Shown here one piece after another: positions 1-8,308 of a stretch of 38,128 nucleotides of DNA. The stretch is from an uncultured Mucilaginibacter sp. Lineage in GTDB: Bacteria; Bacteroidota; Bacteroidia; Sphingobacteriales; Sphingobacteriaceae. Position numbers and translations under genes: made by a program. The stretch is from assembly GCA_913775265.1 (NCBI GenBank), contig CAJYJH010000063.1, positions 1 to 38,128 on the forward strand, in the 5' to 3' direction. The notes under the pieces are model-generated. The model saw only the letters and a program-made list of their open reading frames with translations. It ran no database searches and had not been told where the DNA came from. Every line of letters begins with the position of its first letter. Position 1 is the stretch's first letter.

Positions 1-145
1 TGCATTCTGCAATGTCACTGCAGCATATCAGGCCAATGCTTTCTTTGACGAGCAGCATACAGCAGGACGAGGCATTAATATGACAGGAGCGCTTTAAATG
101 CTGAATATACCGTTGATTGGCACCCACCACCGTGGCGTTAACCAT
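1..145 (-). CDS. Possible N-terminal fragment of a cysteine-rich protein, cut by the left edge
   Basis: An open frame starts with ATG at 145 on the minus strand and stays open to base 1, giving about 48 residues. It contains six cysteines, including the pairs SSCCM and LICCSD, and codon use compatible with neighbouring genes. The in-frame stop just upstream of the ATG limits the start. Cysteine-rich helical proteins such as the DUF326 four-helix copper-binding family came to mind, but the cysteine spacing does not let me assign it. The plus strand also has a short open stretch (2-97), so this may be no gene at all. Confidence 0.25.
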   Translation of the reverse strand, partial: MVNATVVGANQRYIQHLKRSCHINASSCCMLLVKESIGLICCSDIAEC

Positions 146-222
146 GCTGGCAACATCGCCACAGTTTTAGGCCGTATTTTTGCCAATTAACTTCTTTGTG
201 GTTGGCTATAATTTAGGCCCTT

Positions 223-759
223 TTAATCTGAGTGTTGCCTGCACCATTTTAGCCCATAGAGCAACAATTCTGCGCCATCAAATAAGTCAACATTTTTTAC
301 CTCGCTATCGCGTATTTGAATACACCGAATGGCATCGTTAACCGATAAGGTTTCAATTAAACGATAATGCCTGTCCATTTCTTCTCTTCCATAAGCTATT
401 TCTTGCATTATTAAGTAACGGTTATGGTTCTTGTAAATAGCTAGATCATGCCATTTCGCATCATTAACGAGTGTTGACAGAAACAAAAAAAAGCTAGTAG
501 CTATAATTAGCAAGGGAAAAATCAACATTGCTAAGCTCGGATACCATTTGCCTAGCCGGAGGACGTAGATCATCATCAAACTTAAAAAGGTAATTAAACT
601 GATTAAGACTAAGTGCCAACTGGTTAACATAGAAAAATAAATGCTCTTAAATTCGATTGAAAGTAATCGTTCGTAGGGTATAAATCCGATAACAGCAAGA
701 ACTCCCGTAATAATAATTAGATGACTTAAAAGGGACGGGCGCGTTTTGTCGCTAATCAT
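223..759 (-). CDS. Hypothetical membrane protein with three N-terminal transmembrane segments
   Basis: This is a 178-residue protein I do not recognise. Three hydrophobic segments lie at about residues 12-29, 46-66 and 74-96. They are followed by a soluble, charged tail of about 80 residues holding a run rich in Glu, Arg and Tyr (EEMDRHYRLIETL) and two cysteines (CIQIRD near the middle, WCRQ near the end). The gene follows the small membrane protein at 813-1139 on the same strand after 53 bases, so the two may be co-transcribed. No enzymatic motif is visible. A small sensory or envelope-stress protein is possible but not shown. Confidence 0.6.
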   Translation of the reverse strand: MISDKTRPSLLSHLIIITGVLAVIGFIPYERLLSIEFKSIYFSMLTSWHLVLISLITFLSLMMIYVLRLGKWYPSLAMLIFPLLIIATSFFLFLSTLVNDAKWHDLAIYKNHNRYLIMQEIAYGREEMDRHYRLIETLSVNDAIRCIQIRDSEVKNVDLFDGAELLLYGLKWCRQHSD

Positions 760-812
760 GTTAAATTTATTGATGGAAAATTACTTTTCAGCAAAGCTGT
801 ATTCGATAAATA

Positions 813-1139
813 TTAATCCCACATTGTGCCGTTGAGTCCTAAAACTATTCCGACCCACAATATCATGAAAAAGCCAATGATACTGAGCACAAAAGTAAGA
901 GCTCGGTTTAAGCCAAAACGGTTGATTATATAGGTATAAGCGCCGCCAAAAGCACCTATCAATGGTGTAAGAAGTAGAGGCTTAACCATCCAATAGTTGC
1001 CCCATTCCGGCTTGCCCTCACCTGCGCCAAACACAAAAACGGCAATAACGGCCAGTGCAATACCGCCGCCTATCAGCATACGTATAGCTAAAGATGTTGT
1101 GCTTCGAGGTGTTTGATGTAAATTTTCTGATAATGACAT
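813..1139 (-). CDS. Small three-TM membrane protein (KefB-annotated family of Sphingobacteriaceae)
   Basis: This 108-residue protein has three hydrophobic segments at about residues 20-41, 52-72 and 79-102, and ends in GLNGTMWD. From memory, close relatives in Mucilaginibacter and Pedobacter are labelled potassium transporter KefB. The real KefB is over 500 residues with an exchanger core and a Rossmann RCK domain, neither of which is present, so that label is probably a propagated error. The start is supported by a promoter and operator-like region directly upstream (1162-1207). The function is unknown. The tandem inverted repeats suggest the gene is tightly controlled. Confidence 0.65.
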   Translation of the reverse strand: MSLSENLHQTPRSTTSLAIRMLIGGGIALAVIAVFVFGAGEGKPEWGNYWMVKPLLLTPLIGAFGGAYTYIINRFGLNRALTFVLSIIGFFMILWVGIVLGLNGTMWD

Positions 1140-1161
1140 GACTATTTTTTGTTTTTAAAAG

Positions 1162-1207
1162 TACTTTGATATACAAAGTAAAATGAAGTGCTTTGAATTG
1201 CAAAGTT
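1162..1207 (-). promoter_or_regulatory. Tandem inverted repeats overlapping a Bacteroidetes-type promoter
   Basis: Two inverted repeats share the layout CTTTG-N5-CAAAG. The first, TACTTTG-ATATA-CAAAGTA, occupies 1162-1180 with perfect 7-base arms. The second occupies 1191-1205, and their centres are 27 bases apart. Read on the minus strand, the outer arm supplies a TTTG, followed 20 bases later by TACTTTG. This is close to the Bacteroidetes promoter (TTTG, about 20 bases, TAnnTTTG), although the -7 box lacks one base of the consensus. The inner site ends 22 bases upstream of the ATG at 1139. The arrangement fits a dimeric repressor that hides the promoter; this is inference. Confidence 0.5.
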
Positions 1208-1376
1208 AAACGGGAAATATTTTTCGAGTTAGTATACTTAAGATCAGGAGCGTGCCTCAGCAGGAAAAAAAATTAGATTTTGCTGTAGTTACACTGATGT
1301 CCCGATTGGGGATAGGAATAAAAGGATTGACAGAGCTCAAAATAAAATACGCTCGAACTTTAAGCATAAAAAGTCG

Positions 1377-2042
1377 TCACTCTTTGTATTGGGCAACTTC
1401 TTTAGCCGTCAGCAGGCGTAGTTTCATCCAAACCGGCTTCTCAGGGTTACCGTTTTTGTCAACATTAAGCGCTGTAATTTTATCAATTAAATCCAGTCCT
1501 TGCACAATCTCGCCAAACACCGTATAGTGCTGATCGAGCGAGGGTGTACCGCCGATGGTTGTGTAAATTTCGCGCTGTAAAGCACTAAAATGAATGTTTG
1601 ATTTTTGCTCTAAAGTATCGAGCCGTCCGTTACTTACCTTTTTTCCGTCTACTAAATAAATCTGTGTCGTAAAAGATGATTGTGTTGGGTTATCATCACG
1701 GCCCATAGCCAAAGCGCCCCGTTTATGAAACAGGGCTGGATTAAATTCGGGCGCCATCCACTTTTGCTCAGGCTTCAACACGTGCCGCTTTTCGTACAAG
1801 GAGTCGGGGTCGCCGCCTTGTATCACAAAGTTTTTGATGATTCTGTTAAATGTGGTTTTATTGAGGTAAACGCTTTTTAACAGCTTTATAAAATTATCGC
1901 GGTGCAGTGGGGTTTCATCATAGAGCTTTACAACGCACCAGCCCTGCGGCGTTTCAATCTTAACATACTGGTTGCGCGGCTGAGCTGATAGAGTAACAGT
2001 CAGGCTTACAGCTATTAAGATAACCAGCACTCTTTTCTTCAT
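1377..2042 (-). CDS. Secreted cyclophilin-type peptidyl-prolyl isomerase
   Basis: This enzyme catalyses cis-trans isomerisation of X-Pro bonds during folding of exported proteins. The start chosen is the ATG at 2042, which puts a clean signal peptide (MKKRVLVILIAVSLTVTLSA) at the N-terminus; an upstream ATG at 2066 would add eight residues before it. The product is 221 residues. The cyclophilin signature with the catalytic Arg is FNRIIKNFVIQGGDP at about residues 65-79. The later GGTPSLD and YTVFGEIVQGLDLIDKI match the usual C-terminal half of the fold. It is probably periplasmic. It is a lone gene read away from the antiporter at 2257. Confidence 0.92.
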   Translation of the reverse strand: MKKRVLVILIAVSLTVTLSAQPRNQYVKIETPQGWCVVKLYDETPLHRDNFIKLLKSVYLNKTTFNRIIKNFVIQGGDPDSLYEKRHVLKPEQKWMAPEFNPALFHKRGALAMGRDDNPTQSSFTTQIYLVDGKKVSNGRLDTLEQKSNIHFSALQREIYTTIGGTPSLDQHYTVFGEIVQGLDLIDKITALNVDKNGNPEKPVWMKLRLLTAKEVAQYKE

Positions 2043-2256
2043 AACGTAATGAATTAGGTTCGGCAATATAGCTTTTGCTAATCAAAGTGCTTAAGCGAAG
2101 CAAGAAATTATGATAAGGTTTAGGACGTCTAATTGTCTGCCATAAAACTAAAGGTTTAGTTTCGCTTTAGCAAATGTATTTATATTTATTTTTTTCGACC
2201 TTTGGTAATAAAAACAGTGACAAGCAACCTTAATAACTAATACGTATTTTAGCTGA

Positions 2257-3843
2257 ATGACCGATCACTTTCCGTTTTATATCAGCCTCGTCATAGCTAT
2301 TGTATTATTAGTGATGCTGGCAGAAAAAATCAGGGTTGCCTACCCGGTAGTGTTAGTTGCGGCGGGTTTAATCATCAGCTTTATGCCTTTTATCCCGTCA
2401 GTACATATTACGCCAGAACTTATTTTTATCATCTTTTTACCACCTTTGCTTTACGAAGCTTCCTGGTCCATCTCATGGAAAGAGCTTTGGCGTTGGCGGC
2501 GTATCGTGGGCAGCTTTGCTTTTGTGGTGGTGTTTTTCACGGCACTGTCGGTAGCTTTTGTTGCTAACTATTTTATTCCGGGCTTTTCGCTGGCTCTAGG
2601 TTTTTTATTAGGCGGCATTGTATCGCCGCCCGATGCGGTAAGTGCCGGCGCCATTATGCAGTTTGTGAAAGTGCCTAAACGGGTTTCCGTTATCTTAGAA
2701 GGGGAAAGTTTGCTTAACGACGCCTCCTCATTAATTATTTTCAGGTTTGCGCTAATTGCAGTTGCTACTGGGCAGTTTATATGGTATAGCGCTGCGCTAA
2801 GTTTTGGCTGGATGCTGTTAGGGGGGGTAGGTATTGGCTTAACTATTGGCTGGCTTTTTATGAAAGCCCACCGGCATCTGCCTACAAGTGCTAATATCGA
2901 TACCGTTTTAAGCTTGGTGACACCCTATGTAATGTACATAGCTGCCGAAGAAGTTCACAGTTCGGGTGTCCTTGCCGTTGTAAGCGGCGGACTGTTGTTG
3001 TCTAATAAACGCCACTGGTTTTTAAGCAGTACTTCGAGGCTGCGAGGTATTAATGTTTGGTCGAGTTTGGCCTTCGTACTGAATGGATTGGTTTTTGTGC
3101 TTATTGGGCTTGATTTGCCTGAAATTACGGCCGGACTGAAGAAAGAAGGTAGTAGTTTTATCGGTGCCATTGGCTTCGGGTTGCTTATTACGGCCACGTT
3201 GATAGTTGTACGCATTATGGCTGCGTACGGTGCTGTATTTGTAACACTGATTGCACGTAATTTTATTACCGTAGCCGATTCGAGGCATCCGGGCTATCAA
3301 ACGCCTATACTGCTGGGATGGACGGGCATGCGCGGTGTAGTATCACTGGCAGCAGCTCTTTCTATACCGCTTAAACTTAGTGACGGTGCCGATTTTCCGC
3401 AACGCAGCCTTATTTTGTTTATTACCTTCGTAGTTATCTTAGGTACATTGCTTTTGCAGGGCCTTACCTTGCCTGGTTTAATTGCCCGTGTAAAGCTACC
3501 CGATTATTTTTACGAAGATGAGTCGTCTGAACAAAAGACTGAGCACATCATCCATCGCGAGATGTCGGCCTATGCTTTAAGCGAATTAAAGGATGGGTAT
3601 GCCGGTCAATGGGAACATTCATCGGTTTTACAGCAATTAGCTGCCAAATGGGAAGGCAAGAGTAACAACAATCCCGAAGCTGCTTTTACCCCAGATGCCT
3701 TAAACATATATTTTGATTTGCTAAATAAGCAACGCAAATGGCTATTGGCTAAAAATGAAACCGACGAGCATTTTGATGAAGAGGTGATGCGTAAACATCT
3801 AAAACTAATTGATATTGAAGAGGAGAAGCTACGTTCTTTGTAG
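2257..3843 (+). CDS. Na+/H+ antiporter, CPA1 (NhaP/NHE) family
   Basis: This inner-membrane exchanger moves sodium (or potassium) out in return for protons, for pH and salt homeostasis. The 528-residue protein is rich in hydrophobic segments over residues 5-405. It shows the family landmarks FLPPLLYEASW near 60-70, SPPDAVSA at 123-130 and LEGESLLNDASSL around 148-159, where Asn154-Asp155 are the expected ion-binding pair. GWTGMRGVVSLAAALSIPL marks a late helix. A hydrophilic tail of about 120 residues (410-528) follows, as in TIGR00831-type bacterial members, and is likely cytoplasmic and regulatory. The gene stands alone, with about 190 bases of upstream sequence shared with the divergent cyclophilin. 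Confidence 0.92.
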   Translation: MTDHFPFYISLVIAIVLLVMLAEKIRVAYPVVLVAAGLIISFMPFIPSVHITPELIFIIFLPPLLYEASWSISWKELWRWRRIVGSFAFVVVFFTALSVAFVANYFIPGFSLALGFLLGGIVSPPDAVSAGAIMQFVKVPKRVSVILEGESLLNDASSLIIFRFALIAVATGQFIWYSAALSFGWMLLGGVGIGLTIGWLFMKAHRHLPTSANIDTVLSLVTPYVMYIAAEEVHSSGVLAVVSGGLLLSNKRHWFLSSTSRLRGINVWSSLAFVLNGLVFVLIGLDLPEITAGLKKEGSSFIGAIGFGLLITATLIVVRIMAAYGAVFVTLIARNFITVADSRHPGYQTPILLGWTGMRGVVSLAAALSIPLKLSDGADFPQRSLILFITFVVILGTLLLQGLTLPGLIARVKLPDYFYEDESSEQKTEHIIHREMSAYALSELKDGYAGQWEHSSVLQQLAAKWEGKSNNNPEAAFTPDALNIYFDLLNKQRKWLLAKNETDEHFDEEVMRKHLKLIDIEEEKLRSL

Positions 3844-3928
3844 TTTGGGTTTGCAAACTTTACTCTGCACTATGTCTAAATGCAAATAAACTCAAGGATT
3901 TTCACAGCGACGCTTTACTTTTACAGCA

Positions 3929-4855
3929 ATGATTTCCGTAATTATATGTTCAGTAAATCCGCAACTGCTTGCAGCGGTTAAATTAAATATTGATGACACT
4001 ATAGGTGTACCATTTGAAGTAATCGCGATCGACAATCGTAATTCTTCGGCCGGTATATGTGAGGTGTATAATAACGGAGCCACAAAAGCGCGTTTTGATT
4101 TGCTGTGCTTTATGCATGAAGATATTGTTATTCAAACTAAAGATTGGGGTAAAATTGTAGCCGGTTTATTGAAACCACAAACAGGTATCGGATTGGTTGG
4201 CGTTGCCGGTAGCTATTATAAAACATTTTCGCCTTCGGGCTGGGGCGCCGCTTCGGGGTATACTGATTGCCTGAACATTATACAAGGTTTTAAAAACAAA
4301 GGACCGGAAGACTATCAGGTATTATATAAAAATCCATTTAATCAAAAGTACACCGAAGCTGCAGTCCTTGATGGTGTTTGGCTTTGTACTACCAAAACCA
4401 TTGCACTGGAAACGAAATTTGACCAAAAAACCTTTTCCGGTTTCCATTGCTATGATCTTGACTTTTCTCTAAATGTTGGGCAATATCATAGAGTAGTAAT
4501 TACCTATGAAATTTTGCTTACCCATTTATCAGACGGAAGTTATACCCGTACCTGGATGATGGAAACCTTGAAACTTCACAACAAATGGAAAAATTACCTA
4601 CCTGTATTGCGCGGCAAATTGCCGGACGGCAAGTGGAAAAATCTCGAAAAACATACCTTCCGCGATTTTGTGCGTTTACTTATACGTTTTAATCTCCCGT
4701 TGTCAATTGCTCAAAATCTGCTTTGGACAAAAATCTATTTACAAAAAATGGGTTTGCCACTTTGGCTAAATATGAACTTCCATTTGTACAAGTTTATTAA
4801 AAAAGCTAAAAATAAACCGGAATATCAGCCAAAAGCGTTCGGCGTAAACGAATAA
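3929..4855 (+). CDS. Glycosyltransferase, GT2-like
   Basis: This is a 308-residue protein with a GT-A-like N-terminus: MISVIICSVN as the first beta strand, VIAIDNRNSSAGICEVYN as the nucleotide-sugar region, and LLCFMHEDIVI where the metal-binding DxD equivalent (His-Glu-Asp) is expected. GFHCYDLDFSLNV later matches the acceptor and catalytic region of PF13712-type transferases. No membrane anchor is evident. It likely transfers a sugar onto a surface glycan or lipid-linked oligosaccharide; donor and acceptor cannot be read from the sequence. It converges on the gene at 4862-6091, with only six bases between the stop codons. Confidence 0.82.
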   Translation: MISVIICSVNPQLLAAVKLNIDDTIGVPFEVIAIDNRNSSAGICEVYNNGATKARFDLLCFMHEDIVIQTKDWGKIVAGLLKPQTGIGLVGVAGSYYKTFSPSGWGAASGYTDCLNIIQGFKNKGPEDYQVLYKNPFNQKYTEAAVLDGVWLCTTKTIALETKFDQKTFSGFHCYDLDFSLNVGQYHRVVITYEILLTHLSDGSYTRTWMMETLKLHNKWKNYLPVLRGKLPDGKWKNLEKHTFRDFVRLLIRFNLPLSIAQNLLWTKIYLQKMGLPLWLNMNFHLYKFIKKAKNKPEYQPKAFGVNE

Positions 4856-4861
4856 TAATTT

Positions 4862-6091
4862 CTACATCAATAATGTTTTCCTGAACTTTTGTAAAATGGA
4901 CGGTTGTTGAAGCATTCGATCAATTACGACTTTATTGTTGTGGGGGCGGTCATATACGTATAAGTAATCTTCTTTCAAAAAACCTAAGAATAGTTTAAAG
5001 GCTTGCAGTTGTTGGGGAGTGATACCATGCTGTGCTGCTTGTAAAATTTTTTCCCGCAATTGTGATGCTGTATTAGCTTCATAACTACAACCCTTTTTAT
5101 ATAGTATACCTGCACCTAAGTTTACCAAAGGCTTGCCAGCTAATAGCGCTGAGAATTCCATTTTTGAGCCGCTGCAAATTATAACATCGGCCCAATTAAT
5201 CAGATGGTCTGGATTACTGTTAATTATCCAGCAGTTTGCTGCAATTTCGCCGCTTTCGGGTTGATAGTTATGGCTGGGATGAGGTTTTAGAACTACTCTG
5301 AAATTTGTATCTGATGCTGCAATTGCTAACGCCTGCTCGCGGCACGATGTATGAAAAGGCAACAGGCCAATCCTATCCTGATGAGTTTCTGGGTACGAGC
5401 CGGAATCAACCATATCAATTCCAATAACCAATATTTTAATGCTTCCGTCATCCGTGTTTAAAAGCTCCATTGGTAATTGTTCGGTTGTTTGTTGATACAG
5501 GCTGATGCTTTTTTGGCTCAGTTCAGAAAAAATGCGTTCACCAGTAATTTCAAATTTTTCAGGTTCTGAGTAAGTGATAGCACGATTGAAAACCTGGCTC
5601 GTAGCCAACGTGCCGCTTTTGTCTAATATAAAAGTGCCCGGTAGTAAACCCCATTCTATTGCTCCTATAACTATACCCATCAGGCGGGCGGTGTCGGCCA
5701 TTGGACCAAAGCTTGGCGAATGTGGGTTCCAGCATATAAATAAGTCGGGCTTTATTGCGCAAAAATATTGTACATAAGTCCTTACCAAATTGCGTAGCAG
5801 CTTATTGTCTGCCAGACGAGTGTCACCCGGTGGGATGTGATGCGTTAAACGGGTCATCCACTTGTTATGGTCAATGTGTTTAAGCACCCAATAAAAAGGA
5901 ATTTTATACAACGCACGATTATAGGAAAGCCTATCTCCATGATAACGTTGAAATCTTAAGTTAGCAGCATTGCCGTAATAATAAACGCTGCAGCCCGCTT
6001 TTTCAAAGTCTTTAATCAGCTGTTCCAACCCGTCCGATTGCGCGTCGTTGAGTATCGGTGCACAGGATATCACAACCGTTTTTTTCTTCAT
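4862..6091 (-). CDS. Capsule polysaccharide synthesis-like protein (KpsC/KpsS or GT-B type)
   Basis: A 409-residue cytosolic-looking protein. The C-terminal half carries VVLKPHPSHN (KPHP at about 269-272) and VIICSGSKMEFSALLAGKP (about 304-321) followed by a Gly-rich LVNLGAGI. These resemble the nucleotide-sugar-binding half of the Capsule_synth (PF05159) Kdo transferases and CDP-glycerol-type GT-B enzymes. The N-terminal half is divergent, with a Trp/His-rich stretch (FICWNPHSPSFGPMAD) near 118-133. It may add a sugar to a surface polymer together with the neighbouring glycosyltransferase, but the two are convergent rather than in one operon. The exact reaction is unknown. Confidence 0.6.
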   Translation of the reverse strand: MKKKTVVISCAPILNDAQSDGLEQLIKDFEKAGCSVYYYGNAANLRFQRYHGDRLSYNRALYKIPFYWVLKHIDHNKWMTRLTHHIPPGDTRLADNKLLRNLVRTYVQYFCAIKPDLFICWNPHSPSFGPMADTARLMGIVIGAIEWGLLPGTFILDKSGTLATSQVFNRAITYSEPEKFEITGERIFSELSQKSISLYQQTTEQLPMELLNTDDGSIKILVIGIDMVDSGSYPETHQDRIGLLPFHTSCREQALAIAASDTNFRVVLKPHPSHNYQPESGEIAANCWIINSNPDHLINWADVIICSGSKMEFSALLAGKPLVNLGAGILYKKGCSYEANTASQLREKILQAAQHGITPQQLQAFKLFLGFLKEDYLYVYDRPHNNKVVIDRMLQQPSILQKFRKTLLM

Positions 6092-6323
6092 GTAGCTAAT
6101 ATTTGTGTTGCAAAATTAACCGGATTTTTATGTAAGCTAACCGTTTAACAATAAATTTACGCGACAAGAACAGTATTTGCTAGCGCTATGTAAACCTAAC
6201 TAAATTTAAAATGTTAAAATTATAATAACGTCAATATATATCACAAAGAAGCCGTAAATTTGATCAAACGGATTAGCTTTTGCCACTTTATAAGCATAAC
6301 ATAAGCTTTTTAATTTGATATTT

Positions 6324-6800
6324 ATGAAAAACTTAACAAAAGTTCTGTGTTTAGCAGCAGCGATATTGATATCGGCAAATCGCTCAACCGCAGATGATGT
6401 GAAATTGCCTTTAATAGGCGAGTGGACTAACAATACCAACAATGCTGCAATCTCGGATGTTAAATTTTTCCCCAATGGCTTACTTACAGTAGTATCTAAG
6501 GGCAACGGCTGGTCGGCAAGGTATAAGGTGACTTCAAGCTCGGCACCGCGGTCTGATATTTACCTGGTGAAGGGCCATATTAAGATGGGCGACTTAGTAC
6601 ACTTTGCTGATAGAGACAAGCCTTCGCCAACTAGTCAGTCAAAACAAAGCATTGATGAGGACGGTAAAATGGATTTTTCGGCTAAGCTTACTAATCACGA
6701 GAAGGTAATGACGCTACAAGTTGACAACAAAGGCGTCAAAAAAGAATTTATACTTTTCAAAACCAACGACATTAAAACTGGCAACATACCTATAAACTAA
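6324..6800 (+). CDS. Small secreted protein of unknown function
   Basis: The ATG at 6324 begins a signal peptide (MKNLTKVLCLAAAILISANR, cleavage around residue 25); a TTG three codons earlier is less likely. The mature part has about 133 residues and is predicted beta-rich (IGEWTNNTNN, DIYLVKGHIKMGDLVHF, MTLQVDNKGVKKEFILF), like a small lipocalin-type or DUF2147-like barrel, but I recognise no family motif. It starts with the GEW element typical of secreted Bacteroidetes proteins that report on residual stress products; this is only a resemblance. It is monocistronic, with 107 bases to the next gene. Confidence 0.6.
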   Translation: MKNLTKVLCLAAAILISANRSTADDVKLPLIGEWTNNTNNAAISDVKFFPNGLLTVVSKGNGWSARYKVTSSSAPRSDIYLVKGHIKMGDLVHFADRDKPSPTSQSKQSIDEDGKMDFSAKLTNHEKVMTLQVDNKGVKKEFILFKTNDIKTGNIPIN

Positions 6801-6907
6801 GTAGTTCAAATCATTTTGTCTTTGATAGTGCTGTATCTATATTAGGATTATTTACACCCAAGCTTCCTTTACGGTAAACCTGATCAAAAATTAATAGGTT
6901 TGCCGCA

Positions 6908-7594
6908 ATGGAACATGTGTTAGATAACCCAGCCTGGTACGCCCTTCAAAGCGGCAACAAAAACTTGGCCCACGGTAATGAGCTTTGCCAGTTTTTTGAT
7001 GCTAAAGTATCACCTTTTGTCGGTTTAAAGCAGGCCGACGAACAGCATTTGCTCGAGCTATATAATTTACTGCCTCCGCAGAGTATTAAATTGCTGGCAT
7101 TGCCAAAGCAAATAGACATTCCGAAACCCTGGACATTTTTAAGCGGTATGGATGGTTACCAGATGGTATATCAAAGTAATGAAGCTTTGCCAGCAGAAAA
7201 CAATGCTACAAAAATTTTACCATTAACCAGTATGCATATACCGCAAATGCTGTCGCTAACCAAATTTACAAACCCCGGTCCGTTTGGTAGCAGAACCATT
7301 GCTTTTGGGCATTATACAGGTATTTTTGACGGTGAGCAACTGGTGGCCATGGCGGGTCAGCGCCTGCATGCCGTGCCTTACGCCGAAATAAGTGCGGTTT
7401 GCACCCACCCTGATTACTTAGGCAAGGGTTATGCAAAACAATTATTATGCTACCAGGTCAACCGAATTTTAGCAGCATCAGGCATTCCTTATCTGCATGT
7501 AAGGCACGATAATGACAGGGCTATTCAGGTTTATGAAAGTTTAGGCTTTGTAAAGCGCACACCTATTTACTTTCATGTGTTGCATAAAAGCTAA
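6908..7594 (+). CDS. GNAT family N-acetyltransferase
   Basis: The protein has 228 residues with a divergent N-terminal half and a C-terminal GNAT fold (about 100-228). The acetyl-CoA pyrophosphate loop is seen in VCTHPDYLGKGYAKQLL (core LGKGYA at 171-176), preceded by the beta4 strand AEISAV. The final segment YLHVRHDNDRAIQVYESLGF is the beta6-alpha4 element that places the Tyr general acid. It resembles FR47-like members (PF08445). The substrate, a small amine or a protein N-terminus, cannot be inferred. It converges on the TetR gene, 39 bases away. Confidence 0.88.
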   Translation: MEHVLDNPAWYALQSGNKNLAHGNELCQFFDAKVSPFVGLKQADEQHLLELYNLLPPQSIKLLALPKQIDIPKPWTFLSGMDGYQMVYQSNEALPAENNATKILPLTSMHIPQMLSLTKFTNPGPFGSRTIAFGHYTGIFDGEQLVAMAGQRLHAVPYAEISAVCTHPDYLGKGYAKQLLCYQVNRILAASGIPYLHVRHDNDRAIQVYESLGFVKRTPIYFHVLHKS

Positions 7595-7633
7595 ATACTT
7601 GAACGCCGAAGACGGTGTGCAATTAAGGAGAGT

Positions 7634-8215
7634 CTAATCCAAAACTTGCAACGACGTATTGATGATGTCATCAAAAAAGGCCTGATCTTTTACAGAACGC
7701 ACGGAAACACGTATGCCTTTTACTGTATTCATCAGGAAGCGAGCCAAGGCACGGGCATCGGTTTTAGAGGTAATATCACCGTTTTGCTGACCTTGTGCTA
7801 CCACTTTGTAAAACGCGTCTTCCATAACCTGTTCGTTTTTGGTGATCAACTCATTAACCTGTGTATCATGAGGAGCGGTTTCAATTTCAGCATTTACTAT
7901 GAAGCAGCCTTTTTGCTGCTCGTCATTTAGGATTTCGTTGGTAAATAAACGGATAAGCCGGGTTATCGCTTCTTTTGCATTGGGAGCGTCGGCAATAAGC
8001 TTTTCGATTTTCTGAACTCCAGCCTGCTGATAAGTATCCAGTGCCCGAAGATATAAGGTATGTTTATCACCATACGTATCATATAAACTTGAACGGCTGA
8101 TACCCAGATTGTCTACCAGATCCTGCATTGACGTTGCATTGTAGCCCTTGTGCCAAAACAAACACACAGCTTTTGCCAGTACATCTTTTTCGTCAAAATC
8201 TTTAGTTCGTGCCAT
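7634..8215 (-). CDS. TetR/AcrR family transcriptional repressor
   Basis: This 193-residue regulator has an N-terminal DNA-binding domain in residues 5-55. The helix-turn-helix is visible as TSMQDLVDNLGISRSSLYDTYG (about 28-49), followed by the family-typical DKHTLYLRAL. The remaining 140 residues are the helical ligand-binding and dimerisation domain. It lies 93 bases downstream of the SDR oxidoreductase on the same strand. It is the obvious candidate to bind the two TGGAA-N6-TTCCA-like sites in front of that gene, forming a repressor plus target pair. The effector is unknown but is often a substrate of the paired oxidoreductase. Confidence 0.92.
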   Translation of the reverse strand: MARTKDFDEKDVLAKAVCLFWHKGYNATSMQDLVDNLGISRSSLYDTYGDKHTLYLRALDTYQQAGVQKIEKLIADAPNAKEAITRLIRLFTNEILNDEQQKGCFIVNAEIETAPHDTQVNELITKNEQVMEDAFYKVVAQGQQNGDITSKTDARALARFLMNTVKGIRVSVRSVKDQAFFDDIINTSLQVLD

Positions 8216-8221
8216 ATCAAA

Positions 8222-8254
8222 AATAGCTTTACCCAGTTTAAAGGCAAAGCTATT
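8222..8254. promoter_or_regulatory. Perfect 9-bp inverted repeat between the SDR and tetR genes
   Basis: AATAGCTTT at 8222-8230 pairs with AAAGCTATT at 8246-8254 across a 15-base loop. It ends seven bases before the tetR ATG (8215). There is no T-tract after the stem on the minus strand, so it does not look like a terminator. A leader hairpin limiting translation of the repressor, or an operator for another regulator, is possible. Confidence 0.3.
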
Positions 8255-8308
8255 AATTTAACATTTATCAGACGGCATTATTGTTCGTGCCGACGTCTTG
8301 TTCGGCGA

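Noticed and set aside
813..1139. KefB potassium transporter
   Set aside because: At 108 residues it lacks the exchanger and RCK domains; only the promoter and membrane features are supported.
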